DNA of 64,000 nt from Paenibacillus_F chitinolyticus_A (GCF_045038035.1 NZ_CP173427.1:2356001-2420000), one strand, 5' to 3'. Numbered from the stretch's first letter, positions 33,391 through 42,951 are shown. Program-made: numbers and translations. The notes: generated by a model from the sequence alone, not told the origin.

Positions 33391-34203
33391 CTATTTGGTT
33401 TTTTTGGCTTTGAAATAGTAGCCTCCCCGTTTATGGAACGAGAGCGACCGGAATTTGCCGGCCCATTTCTCCCTTTCGCTGTGAGGGACGAACCGGATGC
33501 TTTTTTTGAATTCCTTGTTGCGGGCGGGTTTTAACAGGGAAGTGCCCGGGTACCGGGCATGAACGAAGTTGCCGTACGTTTCGAACTCGGAAAATCCGAA
33601 CTGCTTGGTCGTGTTCAGGTTTTTGAGAATGGCCCTGTACCACGGCATTTTGTGACGGGCAGAGATTGCCTTTTTCAGGCGGGACAGCTTGACTTTGTCG
33701 TAGAGCATATAGTGGTTGACATAGGAAGGGCGGGAAGTGGCTTTTTGTCCCAGAAGCTTGGCATGAATGCGGAAATATTCCTGATGGCTCCAATTCCGGG
33801 TAAAAAACACCTGCTTGCCTTTTTCCAGAAACCGGTGAGGGCGAATAAGCACGGTATCCGCGTCGGTGACGAGAAAATAGCGGTTGCCGCAAATTTTATC
33901 GCCGTTTAGTTTCAGCAGCTGCTGGTACAGCCAGCCTGAGCGGTCCCATCGTTTGGAACGGTAACGGATGTCTTTTTTCGTCAGCGGAAGAACGGAATTT
34001 TCATGCACAAACTTGCATTTTTTTACCTTACAAAGTTTCTTGATCCGGGGACTGTCGGGCGAAACGATATAAATGCTGCCGATCGGATGTTTGACATGCC
34101 GGCGCAGGCCGTCAATGACGAAGGGAAGAGTTTCCAAATCTTTGTCGATAGCCGGGATCAGCACATCGATGGGGGTTCTGCCGCTTCCGGAAGCTTCGCT
34201 CAT
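33391..34203 (-). CDS. DUF6492-like glycosyltransferase-fold protein
   Basis: A 270-residue protein starting at ATG 34203, which has a GGAG site nine bases upstream; the TTG at 34227 lacks support. It has a GT-A-like layout: IDVLIPAIDKDLETLPFVID, IYIVSPDSPRIKKLC and a DxD motif in YFLVTDADTVLIRP, followed by HYMLYDKVKLSRLKKAI and a basic C-terminus. It matches the DUF6492 family. Probable cytoplasmic glycosyltransferase using a nucleotide sugar; sugar and acceptor unknown. Same strand as ManC, 60 bp upstream. The 34228-34513 interval shows no gene. Confidence 0.75.
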   Translation of the reverse strand: MSEASGSGRTPIDVLIPAIDKDLETLPFVIDGLRRHVKHPIGSIYIVSPDSPRIKKLCKVKKCKFVHENSVLPLTKKDIRYRSKRWDRSGWLYQQLLKLNGDKICGNRYFLVTDADTVLIRPHRFLEKGKQVFFTRNWSHQEYFRIHAKLLGQKATSRPSYVNHYMLYDKVKLSRLKKAISARHKMPWYRAILKNLNTTKQFGFSEFETYGNFVHARYPGTSLLKPARNKEFKKSIRFVPHSEREKWAGKFRSLSFHKRGGYYFKAKKTK

Positions 34204-34513
34204 TCTCGCTTCATCTCCATTTATCAAAATCTATCGAAAGTCATGCATTAAGATATGCGAGGGCGGTCCAACCCGTTTGTGTCCCTGTCTACTTCCTTCT
34301 TTCATAGTAAAAAGAGGGCTGAGGCCGGATAGGAGAATTCTTATCGGCCTTAACAAAAGCAGGAAAATTAGGACGAAATGTCGAATGGGATTCTTATGAC
34401 CCAGGTCAATTCGACTCGCTGCCTGCACCGGGTCCTTTTCATGTTTCCGCTGGGGCGGAGCTGCAGAGGGCTGCGGGAAGCTTGTAAAATAAACGGAAAG
34501 CGACGGAAACAGC

Positions 34514-35512
34514 ATGAAAACTCGACAAGTGAAGGTCTTGGGAACCGGGGCCTATCTGCCGGAAAAGCGGGTAACCGCGGAAGATTTGGATAGAAGGCTC
34601 GGCAAATCCGAAGGCTGGGTGTATAAAAAATCGGGAGTAAAGGTCAGGCATTACGCGGAAAACGAGAGCGTTTCGCAGATGGGGGCGAAGGCCGCTTTCG
34701 CGGCACTGGCGGACGCAGGTCTGGATGCGGAGCGGCTCGACTGCATCGTTTGTACGAATGCGGTTCCGGAGCAGCCCATACCGTGTACGGCGGCGCTGAT
34801 CCAAAGTGAAATGAAGCTGGGCGATTCGGGCATTCCGTGTCTGGACGTCAACTCCACCTGCCTGTCGTTTCTCGCCGGTCTGGATCTGATTTCCTATCTG
34901 ATCGACGCGGGCCGGTATGAGCGTGTCCTGCTGGTGGCTCCGGAAATCGCTTCGGTCGGCCTGAATTACAGCCAGTCGGAAAGCGCGATCCTGTTCGGGG
35001 ACGGAGCGGCCGCCGTGGTAGTCGGGAAAACGCCTGAGGGCGAAAGCTCGGGGATCGTGGCTTCCCGTATCGAAACCTACGGCTCCGGCGCGGCGCTCTC
35101 CGAGGTGCGGGGGGGCGGCTCCAAGCTGCCCTCGATCGCGTACGAGCCGGATCGTATCGCGGATTTCCTGTTCGATATGCAGGGGGAAGCCCTGTTTAAG
35201 AAGACGTCCAAGCTGCTGCCCGAATTTCTGAAAAAGCTGTTCGGAGAAGGCGGCGTCACGCTTGAAGACGTCGCCCTCGTCATTCCCCATCAGGGAAGCG
35301 CCATGGCGATGAGGCTGCTTCAGCGAAAGCTGCGGATTCCGGACGACAAATTGATGAATATCATCGAGCATCACGGCAATATGATTGCGGCCTCGCTGCC
35401 GATGGGGCTGCACGAAGCGATCCGGCTGGGCCGGCTGAAACGCGGAGACTTGACGGCCGTTATCGGCATCTCGGCCGGGCTGTCCCTGGGCGGGATTCTT
35501 CTTGAGTACTAG
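34514..35512 (+). CDS. FabH/OleA-like 3-ketoacyl synthase III
   Basis: A 332-residue thiolase-fold condensing enzyme. The catalytic triad is complete: Cys116 (DVNSTCLSF), His259 (IPHQGSAMA) and Asn289 (EHHGNMIAA). The N-terminus VKVLGTGAYLPEKRVT and the DGAAAVVV loop are FabH-like. It condenses an acyl thioester with a malonyl-type or second acyl unit. It is too context-specific to be housekeeping FabH: it heads a run of tailoring genes. Its stop overlaps the next ORF by 11 bp. Acceptor and donor unknown. Confidence 0.92.
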   Translation: MKTRQVKVLGTGAYLPEKRVTAEDLDRRLGKSEGWVYKKSGVKVRHYAENESVSQMGAKAAFAALADAGLDAERLDCIVCTNAVPEQPIPCTAALIQSEMKLGDSGIPCLDVNSTCLSFLAGLDLISYLIDAGRYERVLLVAPEIASVGLNYSQSESAILFGDGAAAVVVGKTPEGESSGIVASRIETYGSGAALSEVRGGGSKLPSIAYEPDRIADFLFDMQGEALFKKTSKLLPEFLKKLFGEGGVTLEDVALVIPHQGSAMAMRLLQRKLRIPDDKLMNIIEHHGNMIAASLPMGLHEAIRLGRLKRGDLTAVIGISAGLSLGGILLEY

Positions 35513-36752
35513 CAAGAAGTCCGGAAGCCGCCGCATCCTCATTACCGGCGGCCGGGCCCCTGCCGCGCTGGATTTGGCCCGCCAGCTATCGGCCCTCGGC
35601 CATACGATTTATGCGGCCGACAGTCTGGCAAGCCCTCTGCTGCGCTTTTCGCGCTGCATAGAGAAGTTTATCCGCATTCCGGGCCCGCGGGATAATCCGT
35701 CCGCTTTTGCGGAAGCGCTGCAGGCAATCGTCCGGGAGCAGAGCATCGACCTGCTGATCCCGACGTGCGAAGAGATTTATTATATCGCTCAAATAAAGAA
35801 CAAGCTGCAGGGCTGCACCGTGCTGACCGATGATTTCGGCAAGCTGATCGCCCTTCATGATAAAGCGTCCTTTATCCGACGGGTGGAGGAGATGGGGCTG
35901 CCTGCACCCCATACGGTCCTTCTGGAAACGGAGGAGGACATGCACGCGCTTCTGGAACGGGAGGGCGCGCGGAAATGGGTGCTGAAGCCTGTTTTCTCCA
36001 GATTCGCGAATCACGTACGTCTGTACAGCCCGGGTAAAGTTCGGCCCCGGATTAACGTCTCGCGTGCGAATCCCTGGATCGCTCAGCATTTCGTCGTAGG
36101 GCGGGAATACTGCGTCTATGCCATTACCCACAAGGGCCGGTTGACCGCGTATGGAGATTACGCCGCGGATTTCACGGCGGGACGGGGCGCGGCTATTTAT
36201 TTCAAAACCTGCGGCCGGCAGGATCTCTTCGGATGGGTGGAGCATTTTGTCCGGGAAATCCGGTTTACGGGACAGATCGCGTTTGACTTTATCGTCAATG
36301 AAGCCGGCGTTATTTATCCGCTGGAGTGCAATCCGCGGGCAACGAGCGGGCTGCATCTGTTTACGCCCGATGAGGGAATAGACCGGGCCCTGATGGACTG
36401 CACGGACACGGTTATAAGCCCTTCACCCGGCGGCCGTCCCGCGATGATTGCCGCCGCGATGCTGATGTACGGGGCGGCCGCGTGCGGAACGCCTGCCGGG
36501 CTGCGCCGCTGGATCGCAGGCCTTGTGCGGGGCAGGGATGTGATTTTCAGTCCGGGCGACTGGGGACCCGCTCTGGCCCAAGGCCGGATTTTGCTGGACT
36601 TATGGAGAGAAGCGCGGGCAAAACGCGTGCCTCTTAAAGAGATTACCACTTACGACATCGAATGGAATGGTACCTATGAAAGCGTTAGTGACGGGGGCGA
36701 CAGGTTTTCTCGGAGGAAATCTGATCCGCCGCCTGCTGGAGGAAGGTTATGA
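35502..36752 (+). CDS. ATP-grasp ligase (first paralogue)
   Basis: A 416-residue enzyme with an N-terminal Rossmann-like pre-ATP-grasp part (RRILITGGRAPAALDLARQLS), PTCEEIYYIAQ, the ATP-grasp lysine region WVLKPVFSRF, and the metal-binding end QIAFDFIVNEAGVIYPLECNPRATSGLH. It ligates a carboxylate with an amine or similar nucleophile through an acyl-phosphate. It is clearly paralogous to the protein at 39862. The TTG start overlaps the ketosynthase stop. The C-terminus runs 77 bp into the next gene in another frame, longer than its paralogue, which ends soon after DIEWDG. Confidence 0.88.
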   Translation: MSTSKKSGSRRILITGGRAPAALDLARQLSALGHTIYAADSLASPLLRFSRCIEKFIRIPGPRDNPSAFAEALQAIVREQSIDLLIPTCEEIYYIAQIKNKLQGCTVLTDDFGKLIALHDKASFIRRVEEMGLPAPHTVLLETEEDMHALLEREGARKWVLKPVFSRFANHVRLYSPGKVRPRINVSRANPWIAQHFVVGREYCVYAITHKGRLTAYGDYAADFTAGRGAAIYFKTCGRQDLFGWVEHFVREIRFTGQIAFDFIVNEAGVIYPLECNPRATSGLHLFTPDEGIDRALMDCTDTVISPSPGGRPAMIAAAMLMYGAAACGTPAGLRRWIAGLVRGRDVIFSPGDWGPALAQGRILLDLWREARAKRVPLKEITTYDIEWNGTYESVSDGGDRFSRRKSDPPPAGGRL

Positions 36753-37671
36753 GGTGACGGCGGTCGGCCGCAACCCGGAAGCCGGAAGAAGGCTGGCGCA
36801 AGAAGGCGCCGGCTTCGTGCGGATAGACCTGGCGTCGGAAGAAATGCCGGAGGCCGTCCGCGGCCACGAGATTGTTTTCCACTGCGGAGCGATGTCCTCT
36901 CCGTGGGGAGCTTACCGCGATTTCTACACGTCCAATGTGACCGGGACGCGGCAGATCATCCGGGGCTGCATGAAGCACGGCGTCCGGCGGCTCGTTAATG
37001 TGTCCACCCCGTCGATCTATTTCGACTACCGGGACCGCTACGGTATCTCCGAAGAAGAACCGCTGCCGATGAGAGGCGTCAATGCCTACGCGCAGACGAA
37101 ACGTCTGGCGGAAAGCGAACTGGACGCCGCCCGCAAGGCCGGTCTTCCGGTGATCACGATCCGGCCGAGAGGGCTCTTCGGTCCCGGGGACACGGCGATT
37201 TTTCCGCGTCTGCTGCGGGCCAACGAGGAGAAGTTCGTACCCGTTTTCGGCGGCGGACGCGCGTTTATGGATGTCACCTACGTGGACAACGTGACGGAAG
37301 CGCTTCTGTGCTGCGCCCGTGCCGACAAGACCTGTGACGGGCAGAAGTATAACATCACCAACGGAGAGCCCGTCTATGTGTACGAGCTGCTGGCGGAGCT
37401 TTTCCGGCTGCTGGAGATGCCGTTCCGCGCCCGGAAGGTTCCGTATCCAGCAGCCTACGGAGCGGCGGCGGCGATGGAAGCGTTCGCCGCACTTCCTTTC
37501 GCGCGCAAAGAACCGATGCTCACGAGATACACGGTGGCGCTGCTGGCCTTCAGCCAGACGCTCGATATTTCCAAAGCGGAGCGGGAGCTCGGCTACAAGC
37601 CCCGGGTTTCCGTCGAGGACGGCATCCGGCGGTTCAGCCTATGGTGGCGGGAACGGGAGGGACACGCATGA
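36676..37671 (+). CDS. Extended SDR (OleD/3-beta-HSD-like) reductase
   Basis: A 331-residue NAD(P)-dependent extended short-chain dehydrogenase with Rossmann motif GATGFLGG, the AMSSPWG loop and catalytic YAQTK (Tyr-x-x-x-Lys), plus RPRGLFGPGD. The closest characterised groups are sterol 3-beta-dehydrogenases and OleD, which reduces the beta-ketoacid made by OleA in olefin/beta-lactone synthesis. With a ketosynthase III in the same operon, reduction of the ketosynthase product is a plausible job. The ATG at 36667 is an alternative. The next gene overlaps by ATGA. Confidence 0.9.
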   Translation: MKALVTGATGFLGGNLIRRLLEEGYEVTAVGRNPEAGRRLAQEGAGFVRIDLASEEMPEAVRGHEIVFHCGAMSSPWGAYRDFYTSNVTGTRQIIRGCMKHGVRRLVNVSTPSIYFDYRDRYGISEEEPLPMRGVNAYAQTKRLAESELDAARKAGLPVITIRPRGLFGPGDTAIFPRLLRANEEKFVPVFGGGRAFMDVTYVDNVTEALLCCARADKTCDGQKYNITNGEPVYVYELLAELFRLLEMPFRARKVPYPAAYGAAAAMEAFAALPFARKEPMLTRYTVALLAFSQTLDISKAERELGYKPRVSVEDGIRRFSLWWREREGHA

Positions 37672-38513
37672 AGCTGACGATGCACTGCACGGGTGCCTGC
37701 AAGCAGTTGGAGATCCTGTCTGTCCGCGGGGGGAAATGGCGGTCCGTCGCGTTTCCCGGCCTTTTTGCCATGCTTGAACATCCGTCCAAAGGGTTAATTT
37801 TGTTTGATACGGGATATTCTCCGCGTTTTGCGGAGGCGACACGCCGGCTGCCCTATACGCTGTACCGCTGGACCACTCCGGTGGAGACGAGGGAACATCT
37901 AACCGCCGCGGAGCATGTAAGGGCGGCCGGATACGCTCCGGAGGATGTGACTGCGGTCATCATTTCGCATTTTCATGCGGATCACATCTGCGGGCTGGCG
38001 GACTTTCCGAACGCGAAGTTCATCTGCTCGAAAGCGGGCTATGATTCGGTCGCTTCCTTAAAAGGGCTGGCTGCGGTAAAAAGAGCGGTGCTCCCGGACT
38101 TGATTCCTCCCGGTTTCGAGACCCGGGCAAACTGGGTGGAGCAGTGCCCGGAAGCGGCGCTGCCCGCCGCGTGCCGCCCGTTCGAGCGGGGCTGGGACCT
38201 CTTTGGCGACGGGAGTGTGACCGCCGTGGATCTTTCCGGCCATGCCGCTCACCAGATAGGCGTCTTCCTGAGGGGAGCGGACGGAAATCCCGTGCTGCTC
38301 GGCGCGGACGCAAGCTGGTCGGCAGAGGCCGTGCGTGAAAACCGGCTGCCCAGTCCGCCCGCTTTTATTTTGTTCGACGGGAAGCAGGACTACAAACGTA
38401 CTTTCGGCAATCTCGTGGAGCTGCACCGCAGGCAGCCGGAGATGCGCCTTCTTTTTACCCACTGTGCGGAAGCCTGGGAACTCTGCGGAAAGGAGGGCAT
38501 TGAACTCCTGTGA
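37668..38513 (+). CDS. Metallo-beta-lactamase-fold hydrolase
   Basis: A 281-residue enzyme with metal motif HFHADH (His101, His103, Asp105, His106), further ligands at SGHAAHQIGV and GADASW, and an early DTGYS Asp. The frame favours a lactonase- or thioesterase-like member of the AHL lactonase branch. In this operon it could release or hydrolyse an acyl intermediate, or open a lactone. It is coupled on both sides (ATGA before, GTGA after). Confidence 0.9.
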   Translation: MKLTMHCTGACKQLEILSVRGGKWRSVAFPGLFAMLEHPSKGLILFDTGYSPRFAEATRRLPYTLYRWTTPVETREHLTAAEHVRAAGYAPEDVTAVIISHFHADHICGLADFPNAKFICSKAGYDSVASLKGLAAVKRAVLPDLIPPGFETRANWVEQCPEAALPAACRPFERGWDLFGDGSVTAVDLSGHAAHQIGVFLRGADGNPVLLGADASWSAEAVRENRLPSPPAFILFDGKQDYKRTFGNLVELHRRQPEMRLLFTHCAEAWELCGKEGIELL

Positions 38514-39865
38514 AACTTATCCTGCTGCTCAAACAATACGCCCTGACCAAATGGAACGGGCAAAGATGGAAAAGCCGGGAAGACCTTGAGGCTTGGCAAA
38601 ACGCACGGGTTCGGGCTTTTCTGGAAGAAACCCGGCGCAAGTCGCCTTTCTACGCCAGCCTGTTTGAAGGCCTCCCGCTGGATAGCTGGCGCGAATGGCC
38701 GACTATAGACAAGACGGCCATGATGGACGCCTTCGACGAGCTGAACACCGCGGGCATCACGAAGGACGAAGCGCTCCATGCGGCCCTTCAAGCCGAGCGG
38801 GAGCGCGACTTTACCCCCGAGCTGAACGGGGTTACCGTCGGGCTTTCCTCCGGCACGTCGGGCAACCGCGGGCTGTTCATCGTCAGCGCCGAGGAAAGAG
38901 CGGCGTGGGCGGGCGCCGCCCTGGCGAGAGCTCTGCCGGGTTCCCTGCTGCGGAAGCACCGGATCGCCTTTTTTCTCCGGGCGGACAGCAACCTGTACCA
39001 GACGGTGCAGTCCCGGAGAATCCGGTTCAGCTTCTTCGACATGATCCGCCCGGTCCCGGAGCATATCGAGCGGCTCGGTCGGCTGCAGCCGACTCTCCTG
39101 ATCGCCCCGCCGTCCATGCTCCGTCTGCTGGCGGAAGCGAAGCAGAGAGGGGAATTGGCGATTGCGCCGGACAAAATCATTTCCGTCGCGGAAGTGCTGG
39201 AACCGGTCGACCGGCAGGTGATCGAGCTTGCTTTCCGGACCCGGGTGCATCAGATTTATCAATGCACCGAAGGGTTTCTTGGCGCAACCTGCGAACACGG
39301 GACGCTCCATCTCAATGAGGATATTGCCGTCATCCAGCGGGAGTACGTAGATTCCGGGCGGCGGACGTTTATGCCGGTGATTACGGATTTTTCCCGTACA
39401 TCCCAGCCCATCATCCGCTACCGGCTGAACGATCTGCTCACGCTCCGGGACGAACCTTGTCCCTGCGGTTCGGTGTTCACGGCGGTCGAATCCGTCAGCG
39501 GACGCACGGACGACTTGTTCTTCGGCCGGAGTATGGACGGAGGCCAGGACGTTCCGGTCTTTCCGGATTTCATCCGGCGGGCGGTGATGCTGGCTTCGGA
39601 CGGAATCACCGAATATAAAGTCATCCAGCGCGATCGGGAACGTCTGGAGGTATCGGTCCGCACGAAAGAAGGAGTGCCGGACGTCACCGGACCGCTCCGG
39701 CGGGAACTGGCCGGGATTTTCGCCCGGCACGGCTGCAGGCCTCCGGAAATCACGTTTGCGCCTTACTCGTTCCAGCCCGGATTAACGAAATTGCGCAGAA
39801 TTGAGCGCGCCTATGCCGTAGAGCCGGATATGACGGCAAGAGACGGGCGGATCGGCAGCGCATGA
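38510..39865 (+). CDS. F390-synthetase-related (PaaK-like) adenylating enzyme
   Basis: A 451-residue adenylate-forming enzyme. Core motif A3-like LSSGTSGNRG, SVAEVLEPVDRQ, YQCTEGFLG and IIRYRLNDLLTL fit the F390 synthetase/PaaK-related family of AMP-forming enzymes. It probably activates a carboxylic acid as an acyl-adenylate. The closing Lys-rich SFQPGLTKLRRIE is family-like. GTG start overlaps the previous stop by 4 bp, and the stop overlaps the next ATG. The acid substrate and final acceptor are unknown. Confidence 0.88.
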   Translation: MKLILLLKQYALTKWNGQRWKSREDLEAWQNARVRAFLEETRRKSPFYASLFEGLPLDSWREWPTIDKTAMMDAFDELNTAGITKDEALHAALQAERERDFTPELNGVTVGLSSGTSGNRGLFIVSAEERAAWAGAALARALPGSLLRKHRIAFFLRADSNLYQTVQSRRIRFSFFDMIRPVPEHIERLGRLQPTLLIAPPSMLRLLAEAKQRGELAIAPDKIISVAEVLEPVDRQVIELAFRTRVHQIYQCTEGFLGATCEHGTLHLNEDIAVIQREYVDSGRRTFMPVITDFSRTSQPIIRYRLNDLLTLRDEPCPCGSVFTAVESVSGRTDDLFFGRSMDGGQDVPVFPDFIRRAVMLASDGITEYKVIQRDRERLEVSVRTKEGVPDVTGPLRRELAGIFARHGCRPPEITFAPYSFQPGLTKLRRIERAYAVEPDMTARDGRIGSA

Positions 39866-41103
39866 ATGTGCTCCTCACAGGCTGCCGCTCCTACACGGCG
39901 CTGGATCTGGCGAGGCGGTTCCGGGACTCCGGGTGGAACGTATTTGCCGCGGACAGTGTCAAATTTCCGGTGTGCCGCGGCTCGCGGGCGGTAAAAGAAT
40001 TCTTCCATGTCCCTTCTCCGAGAGAAGGATACCGGGAATTTATTGCCGCGCTGGCGGCCGTTATCCGGTCTGCCGGAATCGATCTGCTCCTGCCTACGAG
40101 CGAGGAAATCTTTTATATCGCCCATGGGCGGGAAAAGCTGGCCCGGTACTGCCGCGTGTTCTGCGACGATTTCGAAGTCCTGAAATCGCTGCACAACAAA
40201 TGGACATTCTCCGGGCTGACGGAAGGAATGTCCGCGCAGACGCCGGAGACACAGCTGCTCACATCCGCCGTTCAATTGAACGAACTCGGCGATCCGTCCG
40301 CATTCGCGTTCAAACCGGTGTACAGCCGCTTCGCTTCGGAGGCCCTTCTGGCTCCTTCCCGGCTGCCGGAGGGCTTTGAGCCGTCCGCGGACCGGCCCTG
40401 GATCGCGCAGCGGTACATACGCGGCCGGGAGCTGTGCAGCTACCACTTGGCCGTGGACGGCGAAATCGCCGCGTACGGCTCCTACGAGCCCTTGTACCGG
40501 CTCGGCCGGGCTTCCGGCTACTACTTCAAGCCGGTTCATCGCGAAAAAATCGACCGCTTCGCGGCCGAACTGGTCCGCAAGCTTGATTTTACAGGGCATG
40601 TGGCATTCGATTACATAGAAGATAAGGACGGCACCCTGCACGTGCTGGAATGCAACCCGAGGGCGACGAGCGGACTGCATCTCGCAGACACCGCCGAACT
40701 GATGAAGCCGTTCGGCCCCAGGGGAGAACGGCTTTCCGAAGTGACCGGGGGAAAACATTTTGCCGTCGGCCGTACTCCCTTGGAAAATCCGGCGGGAATC
40801 CGGATAAGCACCGGAAGTACCGGAAGCACCGGAAGCGCGGAGCACGCGGAAGCTCGCCCGATGATCGGGTATGCGATGCTGGCGAATCCCTTTTACCACG
40901 GCTTCAACCCTTCAGGCATCGGGCGGTGGTTCAACGATTTCCGGCATGGGCGCGATATGCTTTTCAGCAGGCAAGACCCGTGGGTGCCGCTGCTGCATGC
41001 GGGCAGTCTGGCCGAAACGGTTTTCGACTCGCTGCGCAGGCGGATCTCTATTAAAGATGCGGCAACCGCCGATATCGAATGGGACGGAGAAGCTTTGAAC
41101 TGA
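39862..41103 (+). CDS. ATP-grasp ligase (second paralogue)
   Basis: A 413-residue ATP-grasp ligase paralogous to the one at 35502 throughout: N-terminal NVLLTGCRSYTALDLARRF, PTSEEIFYIAHG, FAFKPVYSRFAS, and HVAFDYIEDKDGTLHVLECN with PRATSGLH. It has an extra low-complexity segment near residue 318 (STGSTGSTGSAEHAE) encoded by short repeats. Two ligases in one operon suggest two different bond-forming steps. ATG overlaps the upstream stop by 4 bp. Confidence 0.88.
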   Translation: MNVLLTGCRSYTALDLARRFRDSGWNVFAADSVKFPVCRGSRAVKEFFHVPSPREGYREFIAALAAVIRSAGIDLLLPTSEEIFYIAHGREKLARYCRVFCDDFEVLKSLHNKWTFSGLTEGMSAQTPETQLLTSAVQLNELGDPSAFAFKPVYSRFASEALLAPSRLPEGFEPSADRPWIAQRYIRGRELCSYHLAVDGEIAAYGSYEPLYRLGRASGYYFKPVHREKIDRFAAELVRKLDFTGHVAFDYIEDKDGTLHVLECNPRATSGLHLADTAELMKPFGPRGERLSEVTGGKHFAVGRTPLENPAGIRISTGSTGSTGSAEHAEARPMIGYAMLANPFYHGFNPSGIGRWFNDFRHGRDMLFSRQDPWVPLLHAGSLAETVFDSLRRRISIKDAATADIEWDGEALN

Positions 41104-41171
41104 GGGTATGCTGCGCTGCTGCGGCCCTTCTTTCAGGATAAGACCGATGACAGAACAGGAGGTGCCTGCCG

Positions 41172-41732
41172 TTGCGGGACTATTTTTTCGACGAAGTGTT
41201 CGTTAAACAAGCGGGGGCGGCGGAGAGAATTTTGGAGCAATTCCTTCAAACTTGGAAGCAGCCTTTGTCTGAAGAAGAAATTCAGGAAATCGCCGCGAGA
41301 CAGAAAAATCCTTTTCCGGCAAACTCGCCCTATTACAATCAATATATTCCGATCGATCCGACAAGATGGCGTATGCCGCAGGGGGAACTGCCGGGCGCAT
41401 ATGCGGAATTCCTGCGTTACTCGGACGGTGGGGAGTTTCAGAACGGGGAACGATATTTCCAGTTTTTCTCCACTTCCGATTTCCGTGAGATGAACCTGGC
41501 GTACGAGCTGCCCGAATACATGCCGTTATCCGTTTCTTTTGCGATGGACGGCTGCGGCAACCATTATCTTTTCGATATGAGAAAAGCGCCGGTGGAAGGC
41601 GAATATCCTATCCTTGCCGCTCATTCGGGAAATCTGGGGTACGACGATTGCGTCCGGGTGGCGGATTCCTTCGAGGCGCTTTGCCGGGGAAGAAGCTCGC
41701 TGGACGAAGAATTAGACAGCCGTTACACGTAA
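41172..41732 (+). CDS. SUKH/SMI1-KNR4-like protein
   Basis: A 186-residue protein with the SUKH-superfamily pattern: PQGELPGAYAEFLRYSDGGEF, RYFQFFSTSDFREMN, MPLSVSFAMDGCGNHYLFDM and a C-terminal DSFEALCRG. SUKH proteins are often toxin immunity proteins or regulatory adaptors. Start TTG 41172, seven bases after AGGAGGTG. It sits inside the biosynthetic run (68 bp after the ATP-grasp, 19 bp before the GNAT-like gene) with no visible toxin. Confidence 0.8.
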   Translation: MRDYFFDEVFVKQAGAAERILEQFLQTWKQPLSEEEIQEIAARQKNPFPANSPYYNQYIPIDPTRWRMPQGELPGAYAEFLRYSDGGEFQNGERYFQFFSTSDFREMNLAYELPEYMPLSVSFAMDGCGNHYLFDMRKAPVEGEYPILAAHSGNLGYDDCVRVADSFEALCRGRSSLDEELDSRYT

Positions 41733-41751
41733 ACGGCCGGGGAGGTAGCGC

Positions 41752-42951
41752 ATGACACAGCCGGCTGAATCTATGCAAGGGCAGGCAGGACAAACGCCGC
41801 GAAACGGAGTTGGAGCGGGAGCCGGGGTTTACCCCTCGAACGAAACCGGTCCGGGTAAAAATCATCCGGCGAACGCAGTGACGGCGGCTTACACCGAGCC
41901 GCTGATCGGCAAAGGCGCCGATGCGTATATCCGGAATGTCCGGACGAAGGTGGAACTGGTCCGGGCCGGGGAGCAGCTGCTTCCCGTGACGGTGAACGAA
42001 ACGGAGTATGACAACTCGTATGTTTGCTCGCCTTATTCGACTTATGTGTCCTACGCGCTGGAAGAGCTGGTGCTGTTCAAAAGCGAGCTGCTGAAAGGCG
42101 CGCTGCGGGGAGTGATCGGCATCCTTTCGCCGCTGCTGAAAATCGCCCGGATCAACCGGAACGTACACGTCAATAACTGGCTGCTCTCGACGAATTTATA
42201 TGAAGAGCTGCCGAAAGAGGATATTCGTGCGCTGACCGCCGGGCTGCTGGAACGTTTTCCGTCGCATGCGGTCATTTTCAGATCGCTGAACGAGGTGACG
42301 AATCCGCAGCTGATGAAAGACCTGACCGGACTGGGGTGGATTCTCGTTCCGAGCCGGCAGGTGTATTTTTTCGAGGGGCGCGAGCCGGATTATCTGCACA
42401 AACCGAACAATGTGTGGGACCGGAAGCTGCTCCGGCGCTCGCCGCTGCGGATTGTGGAGCACGAAGAGATCGAGCCGTCCGATTATCCGCGCATCGTGGA
42501 GCTTTACGAGGATTTGTACATCCGTAAATATTCCCGGCTAAATCCGCGTTTTACGGAGGAGTACATCGCCAATTGCCATCGGCAGAGGCTGCTGCGGATC
42601 CGAGGTTTGAGGGACAGCTCGGGGGTACTGCAGGGCGTAATCGGCTGTTTCGATAAAGCCGGTGTCATTACGGCGCCGCTGGTCGGTTACAACACTGCTC
42701 TTCCGCAAAAGGAAGGGCTGTACCGGATGCTGATGAGCCTGGTGCTGACCCGGGCCGCCGAGGAAGGGAAGCTGCTGCACTTAAGCTCCGGCGCCGCGCA
42801 CTTCAAACGGATCCGGGGAGGGCGCCCGGCCATCGAATACAGCGCCGTCTACATCCGGCATCTGCCTCTGAGGCGGCGGGCCGTATGGCTCGGATTGAGT
42901 CATCTTTTGAATGGAGTTGGGGTACCCGTGATGAGGAAGTACCGGTTATGA
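41752..42951 (+). CDS. GNAT/FemAB-like acyltransferase
   Basis: A 399-residue protein. Residues 1-50 are low-complexity; the rest has two acyltransferase-like halves, with LFKSELLKGALRGVIG, then HAVIFRSLNEVTNPQLM and a C-terminal GLYRMLMSLVLTRAAEEGKLLHL followed by SSGAAHFKRIRGG. The layout resembles GNAT/FemAB-type peptidyl- or acyl-transferases without the textbook acetyl-CoA motif. ATG after GGGGAGGTAGC. It is coupled to the Rieske gene by ATGA, so it likely belongs to the same pathway. Exact donor and acceptor unknown. Confidence 0.72.
   Translation: MTQPAESMQGQAGQTPRNGVGAGAGVYPSNETGPGKNHPANAVTAAYTEPLIGKGADAYIRNVRTKVELVRAGEQLLPVTVNETEYDNSYVCSPYSTYVSYALEELVLFKSELLKGALRGVIGILSPLLKIARINRNVHVNNWLLSTNLYEELPKEDIRALTAGLLERFPSHAVIFRSLNEVTNPQLMKDLTGLGWILVPSRQVYFFEGREPDYLHKPNNVWDRKLLRRSPLRIVEHEEIEPSDYPRIVELYEDLYIRKYSRLNPRFTEEYIANCHRQRLLRIRGLRDSSGVLQGVIGCFDKAGVITAPLVGYNTALPQKEGLYRMLMSLVLTRAAEEGKLLHLSSGAAHFKRIRGGRPAIEYSAVYIRHLPLRRRAVWLGLSHLLNGVGVPVMRKYRL

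Noticed and set aside
34439..35542. 367-residue minus-strand frame opposite the ketosynthase
   Set aside because: No known motif, while the plus strand encodes a complete KAS III triad.
38390..39730. 446-residue minus-strand frame opposite the F390-synthetase-like gene
   Set aside because: Arg/Pro-rich composition typical of a high-GC antisense frame; the plus strand encodes a clear enzyme in an overlapped operon.
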